Source of the DNA: Mycolicibacterium goodii
GTDB taxonomy: Bacteria > Actinomycetota > Actinomycetes > Mycobacteriales > Mycobacteriaceae
Assembly: GCF_001187505.1 (NCBI RefSeq)
Contig: NZ_CP012150.1
Span: 186,001 to 250,000 of the forward strand
Length of the DNA: 64,000 nucleotides
Direction: 5' to 3'
The notes beneath the pieces are model-generated. The model did no database searches. It saw only the letters and a list, made by a program, of their open reading frames with translations, and had not been told where the DNA came from. Position numbers and translations under genes: made by a program. This document shows, piece by piece, positions 26,121 to 34,954 of the stretch. Position 1 is the first letter of the stretch. Every line of letters starts with the position of its first letter.

Positions 26121-27136
26121 CAACCGCCCCGCATCGGGATGACCAACCGCACCTCGGTGCCGCCGTCCTCCGGCGAACTGATGGTGAAGGTGCCGTTCAC
26201 CAGCAGCGCGCGTTCCCGCATGCCGTTGATGCCCGCCCCCTCCTCGATGACACCTCCGCGTCCGTCGTCGGCGATGCGCAGGGTCAACTCGTCGGCGCTG
26301 ATGTGCAGATCGAGCCACACCTTGCGGGCACCGGCGTGCCTCGCGACGTTCGTCAGGCTCTCCTGCACGATCCGGTAGCACACCAACTCGACGTCGGGTT
26401 TCAACCGATCCAGTTGCGGCGGCATGTGTTTCACCACTGCGATACCGGATGCCTGGGCGAAGTCGCTGCACAGCGCATTCAGCGCGCTGTGCAATCCGAG
26501 GTCCTCCAGGGCGTCGGGACGCAGCCGCCGCGCGATCTCGCGCACCTCGTCGAGGCTGGACCGCACGATCTCCTTCGCATCGGACAACTCACCGCGGATC
26601 GACTCGGGCGCCCGGTCGACGGCCCGCTTGAGGGTGAGCAGCGCGACGGTGAGCGTCTGGCCGATCTCGTCGTGCAGTTCCCGCGCGATGCGCTGCCGCT
26701 CGTTCTCCTGCGCCGCCAGCGCCGACGCACTGGCCGTGGACCGTTCGGTCTCCAGACGGTCGAGCATGGCGTTGAACGATTCGATCAGGTGGTGCAGGTC
26801 CCCGGTGCCGCGGCCGTCGACACGGTCGGTGCGCCGGGGCGGGTCGACGCGCTGCATGGACTCGGCGAGCCGGTTCAACGGAGCCAGGCTCGAGCGCAAC
26901 AGCAACGCGTTGGCCGTCAGCATGATCGCCAGACCGACCACCAGCACCGGGATCTCGGTGAGCCGGATGCGTGCCGAGACCGTCGCGGGCGAGATTGCCA
27001 GGACCAACGTGCCCAGGGCGAAGATCAGGCCGTTGATCAGAAACACTCTCCGGAACAGCGCTGCCGCCGGAGTGCGCGCCGGTTTCACCCCACCAGCCTG
27101 ACCTGTCACCGCGGGCTTTGTCCATACAGGCGCCAC
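26120..27136 (-). CDS. NarX/DesK-type sensor histidine kinase
   Basis: 338 residues from a GTG; an internal start is possible. Two membrane helices lie at about 28-50 and 62-82 with a very short external loop, so the signal is probably sensed within or near the membrane. A HAMP-like linker follows (NRLAESMQRVDPP), then the HisKA_3 box ERQRIARELHDEIGQTL with phospho-acceptor His155. The ATPase domain has ESLTNVARHAGA (N box) and ADDGRG plus GINGMRER (G boxes). It phosphorylates the response regulator encoded immediately downstream. Confidence 0.92.
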   Translation of the reverse strand: MAPVWTKPAVTGQAGGVKPARTPAAALFRRVFLINGLIFALGTLVLAISPATVSARIRLTEIPVLVVGLAIMLTANALLLRSSLAPLNRLAESMQRVDPPRRTDRVDGRGTGDLHHLIESFNAMLDRLETERSTASASALAAQENERQRIARELHDEIGQTLTVALLTLKRAVDRAPESIRGELSDAKEIVRSSLDEVREIARRLRPDALEDLGLHSALNALCSDFAQASGIAVVKHMPPQLDRLKPDVELVCYRIVQESLTNVARHAGARKVWLDLHISADELTLRIADDGRGGVIEEGAGINGMRERALLVNGTFTISSPEDGGTEVRLVIPMRGG

Positions 27137-27304
27137 CCCCAGGCGAATGGGTGTCAGCCCCGATAGCCCTGGATGAATAGGAAACGCACACTTGAAGACA
27201 CCTGACCGAAGGAATCACCGATGGCGGTGCTGTCGGCCGGCTGACGTCGATGAGATCGCCGAGATCCTGCTCACCCGTCCCGAAATGATCGGAGAACGAG
27301 GACG

Positions 27305-27799
27305 ATGACCATAACTGCCCCTGCCCAAGGGAAACGAGATATGCAAGCTCATGAGATCGCCGTGCACCCACCGACTGTGCGCATCGACGACCCTGTCTCC
27401 AAGGCTGTGCAGCTGATGGTCGTCAATCGGTTGCCCGGACTCGTGGTGGTCGACGACAACGACAAACCGGTGGCTGTCCTGCCCGGCACCCAGGTGCTCA
27501 AGCTTGCGATACCCGAGTCCTACCGGGACGATCCGGCGCTGGTCCGCACGGTCGACGAGATCCATGCCGACCTGTTCTGGCACGGCCCCGGCAAGCTCAC
27601 GGTCGGCGATTGCCTGCCCAGCCCCGTCGCCACGCCGGCCACCGTGGCGCCCGACGCCACCTTGCTGGAGATCGCGACGGTCATGGCGCACAAGCGCAGC
27701 CCACTCATCGCCGTCGTCGACCGCCACGGCAAGCTCACCGGCGCCGTCACCCTGGAACGGCTACTGACCAGTCTGGCGGTCGCCGGGCCGGGCGACTGA
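27305..27799 (+). CDS. Tandem CBS-domain protein
   Basis: 164 residues, perhaps 152 if translation starts at Met13. Two CBS motifs cover about 15-65 ([27 protein letters not shown]) and about 100-155 ([26 protein letters not shown]). CBS pairs bind adenosine nucleotides and often regulate transporters. The gene ends 18 bases before an ArsB-like transporter gene, so it probably gates or regulates that protein. The 168 bases upstream hold only two very short frames and no promoter I can defend. Confidence 0.85.
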   Translation: MTITAPAQGKRDMQAHEIAVHPPTVRIDDPVSKAVQLMVVNRLPGLVVVDDNDKPVAVLPGTQVLKLAIPESYRDDPALVRTVDEIHADLFWHGPGKLTVGDCLPSPVATPATVAPDATLLEIATVMAHKRSPLIAVVDRHGKLTGAVTLERLLTSLAVAGPGD

Positions 27800-27817
27800 T
27801 CCCCCGGTCCCGGGCCC

Positions 27818-29104
27818 GTGCTGGCTCCGGTTGCGGCGCTGACGATCTTCGTCGTCGCCTTCTGGTTCATCGCCACCGAGCGGGCCGACAAGGTCAAGAC
27901 GGTTCTCGTCGCCGCCGGGCTGATGACCTTGTTGGGTCTGGTCCCCGGCGCCGAGGTGTTCTACTCCGAGCACGAAGGCATCGACTGGAACGTCATCTTC
28001 CTGCTGCTCGGCATGATGGTGATCGTCGGCGTCGTCAAACAGACCGGCCTGTTCGACTTCCTGGCCATCTGGGCCGCGAAACGCTCCCACGGCAAGCCTT
28101 TCCGGCTGATGGTCATGCTGATGGTCATCACCGCGTTCGCGTCACCGGTGCTCGACAACGTCACCATCATCCTGCTCGTCGCCCCGGTCACCGTGGTGAT
28201 CTGCGACCGGCTGCGGATCCCGCCGCAGCCCTACCTGATCGCCGAGGTGCTGGCGTCCAACATCGGCGGCGCGGCCACCCTCATCGGTGACCCGCCGAAC
28301 ATCATCATCGGCAGCCGGGCGGGCCTGACGTTCAACGACTTCCTCGTCCACATGGCGCCGATCGTCGTCGTCATCTTCGCGCTGTTCGTCGTGTTCACCC
28401 GGGTGCTGTTCCGTAAAGATCTGCGCGGCAACGATGTTCACCTCGATGAGGTGATGACCCTGCAGGAACGCCGCGCCATCAAGGACATGCGGCTGCTGGT
28501 CCGGTCACTGATCGTGCTCAACATCGTCATCATCGGCTTCGCGCTGCATTCGGTGCTGCACGTGGCCCCGTCGGTGGTCGCGCTGCTCGGCGCGGGGGTG
28601 ATGCTGCTGGTCACCGATGTCGACGTCAACGAGATACTGCCCGAGGTGGAGTGGCCCACGCTGGTGTTCTTCATGGGCCTGTTCGTGATGGTCGCCGGGC
28701 TGACGCACACCGGCGTCATCGCCGAACTCGGTTCGGTGGCCGAATCGGCGTTCGGGGACAACTGGCTGGGCGCGGCCACGGCACTGCTGTTCGGTTCGGC
28801 CATCGCAGGCGCCTTCATCGACAACATCCCCTACACCGCGACCATGACCCCGGTGGTCGAGTCGATGGTCGCCCAGACGCCCGACCTCGTGACCGGCCAC
28901 GCGCTGTGGTGGGCCTTTGCGCTGGGCGCGTGCTTCAGCGGCAACGGCACCGCGATCGCCGCGAGCGCCAACGTCGTCGCCATCGGCATCGCCAAACGTG
29001 CCGGCCACCCGATCAGCTTCTGGCAGTTCACGCGTTACGGCATCGTGGTGACATTGCTCAGCACGGCCCTGGCGTGGGTGTACGTCTGGTTGCGGTACTT
29101 CTGA
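27818..29104 (+). CDS. ArsB/NhaD-type ion transporter (SLC13/ArsB superfamily)
   Basis: 428 residues from a GTG, with about 11-12 membrane spans. Ion-transporter superfamily motifs are clear: ASPVLDNVTIILLVAP near 110-125, IGGAATLIGDPPNIIIGS near 150-167, and in the second half AFIDNIPYTATMTP with GNGTAIAASANVV. This inverted-repeat design is shared by ArsB, NhaD and citrate/Mg2+ transporters. Mycobacterial homologues are often named arsB1 or arsA, but no arsR or arsC lies nearby, so arsenite is not a safe substrate call. It forms an operon with the CBS protein. Confidence 0.87.
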   Translation: MLAPVAALTIFVVAFWFIATERADKVKTVLVAAGLMTLLGLVPGAEVFYSEHEGIDWNVIFLLLGMMVIVGVVKQTGLFDFLAIWAAKRSHGKPFRLMVMLMVITAFASPVLDNVTIILLVAPVTVVICDRLRIPPQPYLIAEVLASNIGGAATLIGDPPNIIIGSRAGLTFNDFLVHMAPIVVVIFALFVVFTRVLFRKDLRGNDVHLDEVMTLQERRAIKDMRLLVRSLIVLNIVIIGFALHSVLHVAPSVVALLGAGVMLLVTDVDVNEILPEVEWPTLVFFMGLFVMVAGLTHTGVIAELGSVAESAFGDNWLGAATALLFGSAIAGAFIDNIPYTATMTPVVESMVAQTPDLVTGHALWWAFALGACFSGNGTAIAASANVVAIGIAKRAGHPISFWQFTRYGIVVTLLSTALAWVYVWLRYF

Positions 29105-29119
29105 AGGGGCTCTCGCACA

Positions 29120-29177
29120 CCGAGATTGAACTGAGGGACAAACTCACGCCGGGATTCGTCCCTCACTGCAATCTCGG
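29120..29177. terminator. Imperfect 20-bp stem between convergent genes
   Basis: Arms 29120-29139 and 29158-29177 pair with about 18 of 20 matches around an 18-base loop. The stem spans the end of the transporter transcript and the last codons of the convergent DUF559 gene. No U-tract follows, as is common for mycobacterial terminators. Its outer arm, read in reverse, starts GCGCCGAGAT, as does the stem near 56.7 kb. Confidence 0.6.
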
Positions 29178-30013
29178 CGCCAGCCCCGGCTGAACAGCGC
29201 GCGTCGCACTCGGGTGATCACGTCGGCGATGTCGTCCTCCGCGATCACGCGAACCACCATCCAGCCCCGGTCCTCAAGCGCTCGCAGGGTTTTCAGGTCG
29301 CGCACGTACCGCTTGCGGTCCGACTGATGGAAGACGCCGTCGTAATTGACCGCCACCCGGTGGCGCTCCCACCCCATGTCCAGGATCGCGAGCACGCGCC
29401 CGCGTTCGTCGACGACGGGTATCTGGGTGGAGTCGGGCGGCATTCCGGCATCGGTCAGCCGCAGGCGCAGCCAACTCTCACGCGGTGAGTCGGCCCCGGC
29501 GTCGACCAGCGGGAGAACCTCTCTGGCGGCGCGGATTCCGCGCGCAGCCGGGTACCGTTCGATCAGCGCAGCCACCTCGGCGACGGTGACCCGGCGGGTC
29601 CACGCCAACGCATCGATACGTGTGACGGCCTCGTCGCGTGGGAGATGTCGGGCCAGATCTAACGCGGTGCGCGCCGGTGTCGTGACGGGTAATCCCACGA
29701 CGCGAGTGACCTCGTCGGCGGCGAGTGTCTCGTTGCGGACGACCAGTCCGTCCGGCGGACGTCCGTTGCGCCACACCAGTTCGATGGTGATGTCCGGGTC
29801 GACCCATGCGGCACCGTGGATCGCCGACGCGGCGACACCCGCGACGACGGCTCGTCGCCCCGACCACAGCCACGCGCCGATCGTGCGGTCTCGCAACGTG
29901 GGCACGCCTTTGGCGTACACCCCGGGATACAGGCGCTGGTAGTGGTTGCGCAGATCGTTGCGCGTGACGATGCCCTTCGCCAGTGCCTCGCTTCCGATCA
30001 CCACCTCACCCAT
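29144..30013 (-). CDS. AbiEi-like N-terminal plus DUF559 (Vsr-fold) protein
   Basis: 289 residues. The N-terminal part resembles the antitoxin-type AbiEi winged region (ALAKGIVTRNDLRNHYQRLYPGVYAKG), then SAIHGAAW and a central region with LPVTTPARTALDLAR. The C-terminal domain has the endonuclease-like pattern DMGWERHRVAVNYDG followed by RDLKTLRALEDRGWMVVRV, typical of DUF559/Vsr proteins. Many mycobacteria carry several such genes. No toxin partner is adjacent, so an active type IV toxin-antitoxin pair is not supported. Nuclease activity is predicted from the fold only. Confidence 0.78.
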   Translation of the reverse strand: MGEVVIGSEALAKGIVTRNDLRNHYQRLYPGVYAKGVPTLRDRTIGAWLWSGRRAVVAGVAASAIHGAAWVDPDITIELVWRNGRPPDGLVVRNETLAADEVTRVVGLPVTTPARTALDLARHLPRDEAVTRIDALAWTRRVTVAEVAALIERYPAARGIRAAREVLPLVDAGADSPRESWLRLRLTDAGMPPDSTQIPVVDERGRVLAILDMGWERHRVAVNYDGVFHQSDRKRYVRDLKTLRALEDRGWMVVRVIAEDDIADVITRVRRALFSRGWRRDCSEGRIPA

Positions 30014-30053
30014 GGAGGCATGCTGGCACCCGGTACCGACAAATCACCCGGCC

Positions 30054-31466
30054 TCACCCCGGAATCCAGTGCGCGACCGCCGCACCCACCTCCCCCGCCC
30101 CCGGCACCCGATCACTCGCCCATGCGATGTACCCGTCGGGCCGCACCAGCACCGCGTCGGGAAGACCGCTGAGGTCACCGACCACATGAACCACACCGTC
30201 GGCATCGAGCTGACGCGACGAGACCAGAACGAACTTCCCGTCGCGCAGCAGTTCGTAGAGCCGGGACCCACCACACTTCACGTCGGGCATGCGGTGTCCG
30301 ACCAGTCGATGTTCGTGGCGCGACCTCGGATAGGTGATCCCGATACCGCTGAGCCGCTCGGTGAGCGACCGGCGGACCCCGGGGATGCGCAACACCACCG
30401 CGAGCGCGGCGACGCGGGCGCGCCGTCGGGCCGGCGAGCTCAGCACGATCTGGTTGAACGCATCGGTGAACCGCAGAACGCCGGCGCCGACCGGATGGCG
30501 TTCCCGCTCATAGCTGTCGAGCAGCCATGCCGGTGCGCGTCCCCGCACGGCCAACGCGAGCTTCCAGCCAAGGTTCAACGCGTCGCCCAGACCGGTGTTC
30601 ATGCCCTGGCCGCCGAGTGGGGAATGCACATGGGCGGCATCGCCTGCGAGGAAGACCCGGCCGCGGCGGTAGGTCCTGGCCTGTCGGCGTTCACTGAGGA
30701 ACCGGGAACTCCACCGCATGCCGCTCATGCCGTAGTCCTGTCCGGCGATGCGGCGGAACGCGTCCTTGATCTCGTCGAGCGTCACCGGTTCGGTCAGCGG
30801 CGCCTGCTCGCGCAGCCGGTCCCACACGATCGCGCGGAACCAGCCGTCACCGAACGGGATGAACAACGCGACACCCTCGACACCGGTCCGCGCGAACAGC
30901 GTCTCCTCGGGCGGCGACGCCAGACGGACGTCGGCGAGCAGGATGTGCGTCTCGTACTGCTTGCCGACGAAGTCGATGCCCGCGAGGGTGCGCACCACGC
31001 TGTGGGCGCCGTCGCAACCCACCACGAACGCCCCGCGCACGCTGCTCCTGTCGGCGAGTCGCAGCATCACCCCGTCGGCGTCCTGCTCCATGCCGACCAC
31101 CTCGGCGCCGCGGCGCACGTCCACCCCGAGCTCATCGGCCCTGGCCTCCAGCAGATGCTCGGTGCCACTTTGCGGAACTATCAGCACCATGCCGAATTCG
31201 GTCGGCAGCTCTGAGAGCTTCAACACCACACCGCCCGGTGGCGCGACCTCGCGCACGGGCAGCCCGCGGGCCAACAGATCGCGAGCCAGGCCACGGGCGT
31301 CGAGCAGCTCCAATGTGCGCGCATGCACCGCAAATGCCCTGGTGATGTTGGGTGTGCTAGTCCGCTCTTCCAGCAACGTGACGTTCACGCCGCCAAGGGC
31401 CAACTCGCAGGCCAGCATGAGGCCGGTGGGTCCGGCACCAACCACAAGGACACCGTCGGTTGCCAC
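30054..31466 (-). CDS. FAD-dependent aromatic-ring monooxygenase (PheA/TfdB family)
   Basis: 470 residues from a GTG. The FAD-binding GAGPTG lies at 10-15, followed by a basic RTSTPNITRAFAVHARTLELLD region, the DG motif CDGAHSVVR near 150, and the GD motif GRVFLAGDAAHVHSPLGGQGMNTGLGDALNLGWKL near 270-305. This order defines class A flavoprotein hydroxylases. Rifampicin monooxygenases belong here too, so inactivation of an aromatic drug is one possible role. It is transcribed alone, divergent from the Mrp operon. Confidence 0.88.
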   Translation of the reverse strand: MATDGVLVVGAGPTGLMLACELALGGVNVTLLEERTSTPNITRAFAVHARTLELLDARGLARDLLARGLPVREVAPPGGVVLKLSELPTEFGMVLIVPQSGTEHLLEARADELGVDVRRGAEVVGMEQDADGVMLRLADRSSVRGAFVVGCDGAHSVVRTLAGIDFVGKQYETHILLADVRLASPPEETLFARTGVEGVALFIPFGDGWFRAIVWDRLREQAPLTEPVTLDEIKDAFRRIAGQDYGMSGMRWSSRFLSERRQARTYRRGRVFLAGDAAHVHSPLGGQGMNTGLGDALNLGWKLALAVRGRAPAWLLDSYERERHPVGAGVLRFTDAFNQIVLSSPARRRARVAALAVVLRIPGVRRSLTERLSGIGITYPRSRHEHRLVGHRMPDVKCGGSRLYELLRDGKFVLVSSRQLDADGVVHVVGDLSGLPDAVLVRPDGYIAWASDRVPGAGEVGAAVAHWIPG

Positions 31467-31567
31467 GCGAACCGTCCCTTCGCCGCGCAGCGGCTCTGCA
31501 GACCGATGGTAGCCAAGGCGCTCCCCTTAGAATGGGTTTAACCAAAAGCCGTAGTTACCCCCATAGC

Positions 31568-31573
31568 TATAAG
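31568..31573 (+). promoter_or_regulatory. Possible -10 element for the Mrp operon
   Basis: TATAAG lies 35 bases before the mrpA start within an unusually AT-rich stretch (31530-31575). No convincing -35 hexamer is seen 17 bases upstream. A GGAG ribosome site sits at 31598-31601. Weak call from motif and position. Confidence 0.3.
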
Positions 31574-31607
31574 GCTGACACCCCGACCCCAACCCGATCG
31601 GAGTGCC

Positions 31608-34487
31608 ATGCTCGCCGTTCTTCTTGCCCACGCGATCGCGACCGCGTTGGCGCCGCTGATGGTGGCCAGATGGGGCCGGGCGGCGTTCTTTCCGCTGTCG
31701 CTGGTTCCCCTCGGCTCACTGGTATGGGTGGCGCTGAACTGGCCCGGTCCGGATCGCGTCCCGACGGTGAACGTGACGTGGGTGCCCGAGCTGGGGATGG
31801 ATTTCACGCTGCGCTTCGACGCGCTCGCGGCGATCATGAGCGTGCTGGTGCTCGCCATCGGTGCGCTGGTGCTGTTCTATTGCGCGCACTACTTCCATCA
31901 CCACGACGGACGCATGGAGAAGCGTCTCCCCAGCTTCGCCGCCGAGTTGGTCGCGTTCTCGGGTTCGATGTTCGGCCTGGTCATCAGCGACAACATGCTG
32001 GTGCTCTACATCTTCTGGGAAACGACGACGGTGCTGTCGTTCCTGCTGGTCGGCCACTATGCCGAACGCGCCACCAGCCGGCGCGCCGCCACCCAGGCGT
32101 TGTTGGTGACGACGTTCGGCGGCCTGGCCATGCTGACCGGCATCGTGGTGCTGGGCAACCTGGCGGGCACCTTCCTGCTCTCGGAGCTGATCGCCGACCC
32201 GCCGACCGGCACCGCGGCCACGATCGGCATCGCGCTGGTGTTGATCGGCGCGCTGTCGAAATCGGCCATCGTGCCCATGCACTTCTGGCTTCCCGGTGCG
32301 ATGGCGGCGCCGACGCCGGTCAGCGCCTATCTGCACGCGGCGGCCATGGTCAAAGCGGGTGTGTACCTGATCGCGCGGATGACGCCCGGCTTCGCCGACA
32401 CCCCGCTGTGGCGTCCGATGGTGATCGGGTTGGGCCTCTTGACGATGCTGCTGGCCGGGTGGCGCGCGGTCCGCGAATACGACCTCAAGCTCATTCTGGC
32501 GTTCGGCACGGTCAGCCAGCTCGGTCTGATCACCGTGATGGTCGGCGCGGGCGGCCCGGACATGATGCTGGCCGGTCTGGCCATGCTGGTCGCGCACGCG
32601 ATGTTCAAGGCCTCGCTGTTCATGGTGGTCGGCGTCATCGACCACGCCACCGGCACCCGCGACATCCGGCGCCTGGCCGGGCTGGGGCGCGCGCACCGAC
32701 CGTTGCTGGTCATCGCGCTCGGAGCGGTGGCGAGCATGGTCGCGCTCCCGCCGTTCTTCGGTTTCGTCGCCAAGGAAGCCGACCTGGAGACCGTGCTGCA
32801 CAGCGAGGCCCTCGGCACGGCGGCGCCGTACGTGCTGACCGGCATCGTGATCGGCTCGGTGTTCACGACGATCTACAGCCTGCGCTTCCTGTGGGGCGCG
32901 TTCGCCGGGAAAGGGCTGAGCGGCCCGAGCGTGCGAGTCGCCGAGATGCACCGTCCCCCGGTGAATTTCCTCGTCGCACCCGCCGTGCTGTCCGCGGCCG
33001 GCCTGCTGTTCGGGTTGTGGCCCAAAGGCCTCGACGCGGTGCTCGAGGACTACGCCGACACCGTGCCGGGAGGCTCCAGCTACCACCTGGCGTTGTGGCA
33101 CGGGGTGGGCCTGCCGTTGCTGCTGTCGATCGTGGTGCTGGCAACGGGTGTCGCGGTGTTCCTGGTCCGTCACCGGTTGCCGAAGGCCAGGTCCGGGTTC
33201 CTGCCGCTGGGCAACGCCGACCGGATCTACGACGCGGTGATCCGCGGCCTCGATGTGGTGTCGCTGCGTCTGACCGCATCGACACAGCGTGGTTCGCTTC
33301 CGGCGACGCAGTCGGTGATCCTGCTGACCCTGGTGCTGCTGCCGACCGCGTCGCTGCTGCTCGGGGCGCGCGCCCGGCCCGAGCTGCAGTTGTGGGACTC
33401 ACCGCTGCAGGTGGTGGTCGGGCTGCTGATGCTGGCCGCGGCGGTCGGCGCGACGGTCATGCGCAACCGCCTGGCCGCCGTGCTGCTGGTCGGCGTCACC
33501 GGATACGGCTGCGGCGCCATCTTCGCGTTCCACGGGGCACCGGATCTCGCGTTGACCCAGTTCCTGGTCGAGACGCTGGTGCTGGTGATCTTCGTGCTGG
33601 TGCTGCGCACCCTGCCCGCCGAGGCCGACGCCACCAACATCAACAAGAACCGGTTGCCCCGCGCGCTGCTGGCCGTTGCGGTCGGTGCGGCCGTCACCAC
33701 GTTGACGGTGTTCGCGATGGCCGCGCGCACCGGACCGGGCGTCGCCGAACTGCTGCCCGACGCCGCGTACCTGCGCGGCCACGGCTCCAACACCGTCAAC
33801 GTCCTGCTGGTCGACATCCGTGCGTGGGACACCATGGGCGAGGTCATGGTGCTGCTGGTGGCGGCGACCGGGGTGGCGTCGCTGGTGTTCCGGCACCGCC
33901 GGTTCGGTGCGGCGCCGCGCGTCAGCACCGCCGTCGGCCAGCCCGACATCGGGCCGGTGGCCGCCTACAGCCCGGCCGCCGGTGACGTGACGTGGTTGCG
34001 CGGCAGCGAGTTACGCGATCCGCGGCACCGGTCGCTGGTCCTCGAGGTGGCGACGCGGCTCATCTTCCCGTTGATCATGGTGCTCTCGGCGTACTTCTTC
34101 TTCGCCGGTCACAACACCCCCGGCGGCGGCTTCGCGGGCGGCCTGGTGGCGGGCCTCGCGCTGGTCCTGCGGTATCTGGCCGGTGGCCGCTACGAACTGG
34201 GTGAGACGCTGCCGCTGGACGCCGGCAAGATCCTCGGCACCGGGCTCGGGTTGTCGGCAGGCACCGCGGTGGCGTCGCTGCTGCTCGGCGCGCCCGCGTT
34301 GTCGTCGGCCGTGGTGTCGCTCGACGTGCCGGTGCTCGGCCCGATCAAATTCGTGACGGCCCTGTTCTTCGACCTCGGGGTGTACCTGATCGTCGTCGGC
34401 CTGGTGCTCGACGTGCTGCGCAGCCTCGGTGCGCGGGTGGACGTCGAACTCGCCGAGTCCGGCCAACCCCAGAAGGCGGCGGCCTGA
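31608..34487 (+). CDS. mrpA: Mrp Na+/H+ antiporter subunit A fused to subunit B
   Basis: 959 residues, the long A-type form in which a MnhB domain follows MrpA. The antiporter core resembles NADH dehydrogenase NuoL: LYIFWETTTVLSFLLVGHY near 130 holds the essential Glu, and SKSAIVPMHFWLPGAMAAPTPVSAYLHAA near 220-250 the Lys/His pathway. MbhD/MbhE-like segments lie at about 600-700. The C-terminal part RLIFPLIMVLSAYFFFAGHNTPGGGFAGGL near 815-845 is MnhB. The Mrp complex exports Na+ in exchange for H+ and supports alkali and salt tolerance. The stop overlaps the mrpC ATG. Confidence 0.95.
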   Translation: MLAVLLAHAIATALAPLMVARWGRAAFFPLSLVPLGSLVWVALNWPGPDRVPTVNVTWVPELGMDFTLRFDALAAIMSVLVLAIGALVLFYCAHYFHHHDGRMEKRLPSFAAELVAFSGSMFGLVISDNMLVLYIFWETTTVLSFLLVGHYAERATSRRAATQALLVTTFGGLAMLTGIVVLGNLAGTFLLSELIADPPTGTAATIGIALVLIGALSKSAIVPMHFWLPGAMAAPTPVSAYLHAAAMVKAGVYLIARMTPGFADTPLWRPMVIGLGLLTMLLAGWRAVREYDLKLILAFGTVSQLGLITVMVGAGGPDMMLAGLAMLVAHAMFKASLFMVVGVIDHATGTRDIRRLAGLGRAHRPLLVIALGAVASMVALPPFFGFVAKEADLETVLHSEALGTAAPYVLTGIVIGSVFTTIYSLRFLWGAFAGKGLSGPSVRVAEMHRPPVNFLVAPAVLSAAGLLFGLWPKGLDAVLEDYADTVPGGSSYHLALWHGVGLPLLLSIVVLATGVAVFLVRHRLPKARSGFLPLGNADRIYDAVIRGLDVVSLRLTASTQRGSLPATQSVILLTLVLLPTASLLLGARARPELQLWDSPLQVVVGLLMLAAAVGATVMRNRLAAVLLVGVTGYGCGAIFAFHGAPDLALTQFLVETLVLVIFVLVLRTLPAEADATNINKNRLPRALLAVAVGAAVTTLTVFAMAARTGPGVAELLPDAAYLRGHGSNTVNVLLVDIRAWDTMGEVMVLLVAATGVASLVFRHRRFGAAPRVSTAVGQPDIGPVAAYSPAAGDVTWLRGSELRDPRHRSLVLEVATRLIFPLIMVLSAYFFFAGHNTPGGGFAGGLVAGLALVLRYLAGGRYELGETLPLDAGKILGTGLGLSAGTAVASLLLGAPALSSAVVSLDVPVLGPIKFVTALFFDLGVYLIVVGLVLDVLRSLGARVDVELAESGQPQKAAA

Positions 34488-34954
34488 TGACCACTTACAT
34501 CGTGCCCCTCGTGATGATCGGCGGGCTCACCAGCGCCGGTGTGTACCTGCTGCTGGAGCGCAACCTGACCCGAATGTTGTTGGGCCTGTTGCTGATCGGC
34601 AATGCGGTGAACCTGCTGATCCTCTCCGTCGGCGGCGCGTCGGGTAATCCGCCGATCCGCGGGCGCACCAGCAACGGCTCCGAGACGACGGCAGATCCGT
34701 TGGCGCAGGGCATGATCCTGACCGCGATCGTGATCAGCATGGGCATCGCGGCGTTCGTGCTCGCCCTGGCGTACCGCTCGTACCGGTTGACCACGATCGA
34801 AGAAGTCAGCAACGACCCCGAGGACACCCGGGTGTCCCTCAAGGTCGTCGACGAGGACGAAGACGAGGACGCCATCCCCAAGCCCGACCCCACGCGCGAC
34901 ACGGACGCTCCCGACGAACTCGACGCCCTACCCGGATTCGAGGGGTCGAAGTGA
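34487..34954 (+). CDS. mrpC: Mrp antiporter subunit C
   Basis: 155 residues, related to NuoK. Three membrane helices at about 3-22, 28-50 and 70-95 with the NLTRMLLGLLLIGNAVNLL segment holding the family's conserved GxxLIxNAVNL. The soluble C-terminus is unusually long and acidic (EDEDEDAIPKPDPTRDTDAPDE) compared with the usual 110-120 residues. TGATG and GTGA overlaps couple it to mrpA and mrpD. Confidence 0.93.
   Translation: MTTYIVPLVMIGGLTSAGVYLLLERNLTRMLLGLLLIGNAVNLLILSVGGASGNPPIRGRTSNGSETTADPLAQGMILTAIVISMGIAAFVLALAYRSYRLTTIEEVSNDPEDTRVSLKVVDEDEDEDAIPKPDPTRDTDAPDELDALPGFEGSK

Noticed and set aside
27137..27304. Leader peptide or promoter upstream of the CBS protein gene
   Set aside because: Only two very short frames and no recognisable -10/-35, SigF-, SigH- or DosR-type box could be defended.
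27818..29104. Arsenite efflux pump ArsB as a firm call
   Set aside because: No arsR, arsC or arsenic-responsive context; the superfamily covers many ions. Kept as a family call only.
29144..30013. Type IV toxin-antitoxin antitoxin (AbiEi)
   Set aside because: No AbiEii-like toxin gene is adjacent, and the C-terminal domain is a DUF559 nuclease-like fold.
31460..33985. 841-codon + strand frame inside mrpA
   Set aside because: Composition is Arg/Gly/Ala-rich with no motif, while the overlapping frame encodes a textbook MrpA with catalytic residues.
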